Assembly (NCBI GenBank): GCA_964644655.1
Contig: CAZXYA010000506.1
Coordinates: forward strand, 1 to 6,891
Direction of reading: 5' to 3'
Source: JAFMDF01 sp964644655
GTDB taxonomy: Bacteria; Bacteroidota; Bacteroidia; Chitinophagales; Saprospiraceae
Length of the DNA stretch: 6,891 nt
Shown here: piece by piece, positions 4,334 through 6,891 of the stretch
Layout of the letters: each line of letters begins with the position of its first letter
Position numbering within the stretch: position 1 is the stretch's first letter
Translations under genes and position numbers: made by a program
The notes under the pieces: generated by a model
The model's input: the letters and a program-made list of their open reading frames with translations, nothing else
What the model was told of the DNA's origin: nothing
Database searches by the model: none

Positions 4334-6891
4334 TCCTTTCAGTAGCAGTCCATTGAGCAACACTACTCAACTAATTCAACATTTAGTTAGCATAACTAAT
4401 GTTAAATCGATAGCTACTGCTATGGTTTCCGCCCCAAGTAATACTCTAGTAGGTGGGAAAGCCAATGTAAGGATTACCATAAAGAAAGGAGGAACAGTCT
4501 ATGTGGATATGGCTTGTCATAATCTAACGGTATTTAATATTGGCACTCCACCAACCAATGACTATCAGACTTTAAGCGAGAGCATTGTCATTGCCATACC
4601 TAATAGTGCTCCTACTCCTCCTATTATCCCTGCTATGCTGATAGACTTGCCAGCTAATGGCAAGGCACCTAATTATAATTTATTAAATTCGAGTGTGAAT
4701 ATTGCTGCTACGGCTTTAGGGTATACCGTCGAAAGTTTAACCTATGCCCAATGTGAAGCAATTGCACAAGATATTTTATTACCAAATTTAATAAGTCCCC
4801 TGCCAGCAGTTCCACAGGGCACTACCTTGGAAGCAATATACACTGCTCCCGGAAATCTAAGTGAACAAACCAATTATGAGGGACAATTAACCCAAGCAAG
4901 TAATCAAGGAGCGGCAATAAATCGACTAACCGATTATATTTATGCGCTTTCTGCAGCTCATCATTGTGCGGAGGAAGTGAAGAAAAAAGAGCAGTTGGTA
5001 TTAACCATTCCTACTCGACCAAAAAATACCACCACTACTGTCATTTGTCAAGAAGTAGAAGTAGCATTAACTGATGTAAAAGGAATGCTTACCATTCCTC
5101 CAGAGGCGTTCTATGCCCTTGGCGCTAACCTATCCAATACAACTACCCCTGCCCAAAGATGTCTGTTAGCTTTTGGGCAGAGTCCTGAGGTCATCATCAG
5201 TACTTTGGAGAATGCGGATACAGATGGGGTTATTGTTTTAAATGACAAATACCAAATCGCTCGACAATTAAATTCCCTGAGGATACCTTCTAATGGTACG
5301 TCGAATTGTACACTTGCTGCTAATGAAACTGCCTTAGTCAAGGCTTGGCTGGCAGATGGACAGGCTGACATCTCTAACTTTTGGTCAACTCTTTCAGGTA
5401 CAGAAGCTCTTGGACATAAGGATATTATCCTATGTGCTTTAGTTCATGATTTTTCTTCTCATATTGATGCTACTGCCTTAGCAAGTTTTGGCGGAAGTGA
5501 TACAGAAAGTTTGAATGGATTACCTCAAACAGATTGGGAAGACTTACTCTTATCAAATACAGATGCCACCACCAAGATGCTTTTCCTAATGCAGGTAAAA
5601 AAGTATTTTGAAGTAACTAATGAAATATTAGATCCACCTAATCCAATAGGTGATAGTATTCCTCAATTTGAAGGGAGTGGAAAAGACCCAATTACTAATT
5701 TTATTGATTGTTATATAAAGTATGATTCAACAATCAAAAAAGAAGAAATTTTCAATGCTCCCTTGAATCCTAACATAGTACTGGATGCCCTAAAATGTAC
5801 ATTTCCTGGAGATGAATGTGCTCAAGAATGGCTAGAAAAAAGGATTTATAGCCTAATTGAATTAAAAGAACTCGTTTCAGAATGTTCAAAACCATCTTTA
5901 GAAGGGACTGCTGAGCGAGAAAAGAAAGTAGCAGGTTGGCGTTTTGCTTTAATGGAAACCCTTTATAATGCTGGATTCACCAGTAAAGATGCTATTACTA
6001 AGTGTAGTTTAAGCGAATTTGAAACCTCCTTAGTAGGAACAGAAGCTTATTCTTGTGCCGCTGCTATCTACCAGATTGCCAACCGGGATTCATTTGCTGC
6101 AATGAAAAAACGGATAAGTAAAAATGCGAAAAGCACTAAAGGGTTAAAAAAAGCTTTTGAGGTTTTACAGAAAGAAGGGTTCAATAATTCTAATTTAATT
6201 TTAAAACATGATTATTCAAATTTTAAAGAAAAATTAGCCCATACGACTATAGAAGACCTTACAGAGATTATTTATGTGGGTGTAGGAGGTGTAGTTCCAG
6301 AAGCTATAGGAAGTACGGGAACTACCAATAATTTCAAACCAATTAATACCAATGGGCAATTAGTTAATTGTATTCCTAAAAAACATTTATCACCTTTAAG
6401 TCCTGCTGCTTATCTAAAAGATTTACTGCAAATAAGTACGGATTCGAATTGTGACAATCCCTTTCCAGATTCTGGGACTTCTTTAGAAGAGCTATTGACT
6501 AACCGTAGAGGAGATTTTAATCAATTGGAAGTAAGTCATTCCAATACTTCTGTCTCCATTCCATTAGTTGATTTGGTCAATGAATCTTTGGAACATATGG
6601 TTGCTAAGGAGGTTAGTTCAGGCACTGTTTATAATAATAGCATTGATAAATTTGATGAACTTGGTGTAAATATTCCTTTATTAAAAAATGGTGAACCTAC
6701 AAAACCAGCAGACGCAGAAGATTTTCATCATGACCCAAGTAATATCTTTACCGCTATTCCAGAACATTCTTCCGCAAATTTATTAGGGTTAACTGATACG
6801 GCTTATGAAAAATTGTGCAACGATTTTTCTTCTCCCGATTTGCCCTACGCACAACCGCTGGATATTTTACAATCTTATTTAGGTTGTTTAG
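4230..6891 (+). CDS. Tc toxin A-component (TcA / VRP1-like) protein with long N-terminal extension (3' end outside window)
   Basis: The frame is open from ATG 4230 to the window end (887 codons plus one base). TcA subunits form a pentameric bell that binds target cells and injects the B-C cargo; they are usually about 2500 residues, so only the first part is here. VRP1-family hallmarks come late: SPLSPAAYLKDLL (721-733), TNRRGDFNQLEV (757-768), IPLVDLVNESLE (777-788) and AQPLDILQSYL (874-884). In Photorhabdus TcdA the SPAAYL motif lies near residue 100, so roughly 600 extra residues precede it. The extension starts MSDIIIRLRPEN, includes a beta-rich part with ANVRITIKKGG (about 85), then helical regions. 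Two related helical units sit just before the VRP1 part: NAGFTSKDAI...FETSLVG...IYQIAN (580-618) and KEGFNNSNLI...FKEKLA...IIYVG (648-684). I see no signal peptide or membrane segment. The start is supported by the duplicated leader and the matching start of the 2787 frame. Confidence 0.9.
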   Translation, partial: MSDIIIRLRPENTIAAGAFTSLLSGMEIEVRELNAPFSSSPLSNTTQLIQHLVSITNVKSIATAMVSAPSNTLVGGKANVRITIKKGGTVYVDMACHNLTVFNIGTPPTNDYQTLSESIVIAIPNSAPTPPIIPAMLIDLPANGKAPNYNLLNSSVNIAATALGYTVESLTYAQCEAIAQDILLPNLISPLPAVPQGTTLEAIYTAPGNLSEQTNYEGQLTQASNQGAAINRLTDYIYALSAAHHCAEEVKKKEQLVLTIPTRPKNTTTTVICQEVEVALTDVKGMLTIPPEAFYALGANLSNTTTPAQRCLLAFGQSPEVIISTLENADTDGVIVLNDKYQIARQLNSLRIPSNGTSNCTLAANETALVKAWLADGQADISNFWSTLSGTEALGHKDIILCALVHDFSSHIDATALASFGGSDTESLNGLPQTDWEDLLLSNTDATTKMLFLMQVKKYFEVTNEILDPPNPIGDSIPQFEGSGKDPITNFIDCYIKYDSTIKKEEIFNAPLNPNIVLDALKCTFPGDECAQEWLEKRIYSLIELKELVSECSKPSLEGTAEREKKVAGWRFALMETLYNAGFTSKDAITKCSLSEFETSLVGTEAYSCAAAIYQIANRDSFAAMKKRISKNAKSTKGLKKAFEVLQKEGFNNSNLILKHDYSNFKEKLAHTTIEDLTEIIYVGVGGVVPEAIGSTGTTNNFKPINTNGQLVNCIPKKHLSPLSPAAYLKDLLQISTDSNCDNPFPDSGTSLEELLTNRRGDFNQLEVSHSNTSVSIPLVDLVNESLEHMVAKEVSSGTVYNNSIDKFDELGVNIPLLKNGEPTKPADAEDFHHDPSNIFTAIPEHSSANLLGLTDTAYEKLCNDFSSPDLPYAQPLDILQSYLGCL

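Noticed and set aside
3062..5371. Minus-strand frames opposite the tyrosinase (3062-3343, 3720-3920) and the TcA-like gene (5111-5371)
   Set aside because: The plus-strand genes explain these regions through conserved motifs or an unbroken frame of 887 codons. The antisense frames are short and show no start context.

Overview
The window comes from an AT-rich bacterial genome, most likely a Bacteroidota (Saprospiria-type is only a guess). Start codons are preceded by A-rich stretches instead of purine-rich Shine-Dalgarno sites, and the Rhs and TcA-like proteins fit free-living Bacteroidota. All genes are on the plus strand, and none of the minus-strand reading frames looks real. I see no tRNA, rRNA, CRISPR array, transposase or integrase.

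The layout is: (1) positions 1-2693, the 3' part of an Rhs/YD-repeat gene of the Tc-toxin C-component type (TccC-like, or the C half of a B-C fusion), ending in a variable 'tip' that is probably the toxic effector; (2) 2694-2786, a leader with a conserved inverted repeat; (3) 2787-2933, a 48-codon reading frame that copies the start of the TcA-like gene; (4) 2974-4158, a complete type-3 copper enzyme (tyrosinase/catechol oxidase) with both copper sites and a C-terminal beta domain; (5) 4149-4229, a second copy of the leader; (6) 4230 to the window end, the first 887 codons of a giant TcA-like gene (VRP1 / Tc subunit A family), which continues past the window.

Taken together this is a Tc (ABC) toxin locus. 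In the known system, TcA forms the receptor-binding, membrane-piercing pentamer, and B plus C form a cocoon that holds the cleaved C-terminal effector of C. The unusual features are a tyrosinase gene sitting between the C and A genes, a nearly gap-free duplication of leader plus gene start on both sides of that tyrosinase (offset exactly 1443 bases), and an N-terminal extension of several hundred residues on the TcA-like protein. The Rhs gene is itself a mosaic: base composition changes sharply inside it, and it carries two in-frame Gly-rich inserts.

Function calls for the Rhs, tyrosinase and TcA genes rest on motifs read directly from the translation. The toxin activity, the role of the tyrosinase and the regulatory role of the leader are inferences.
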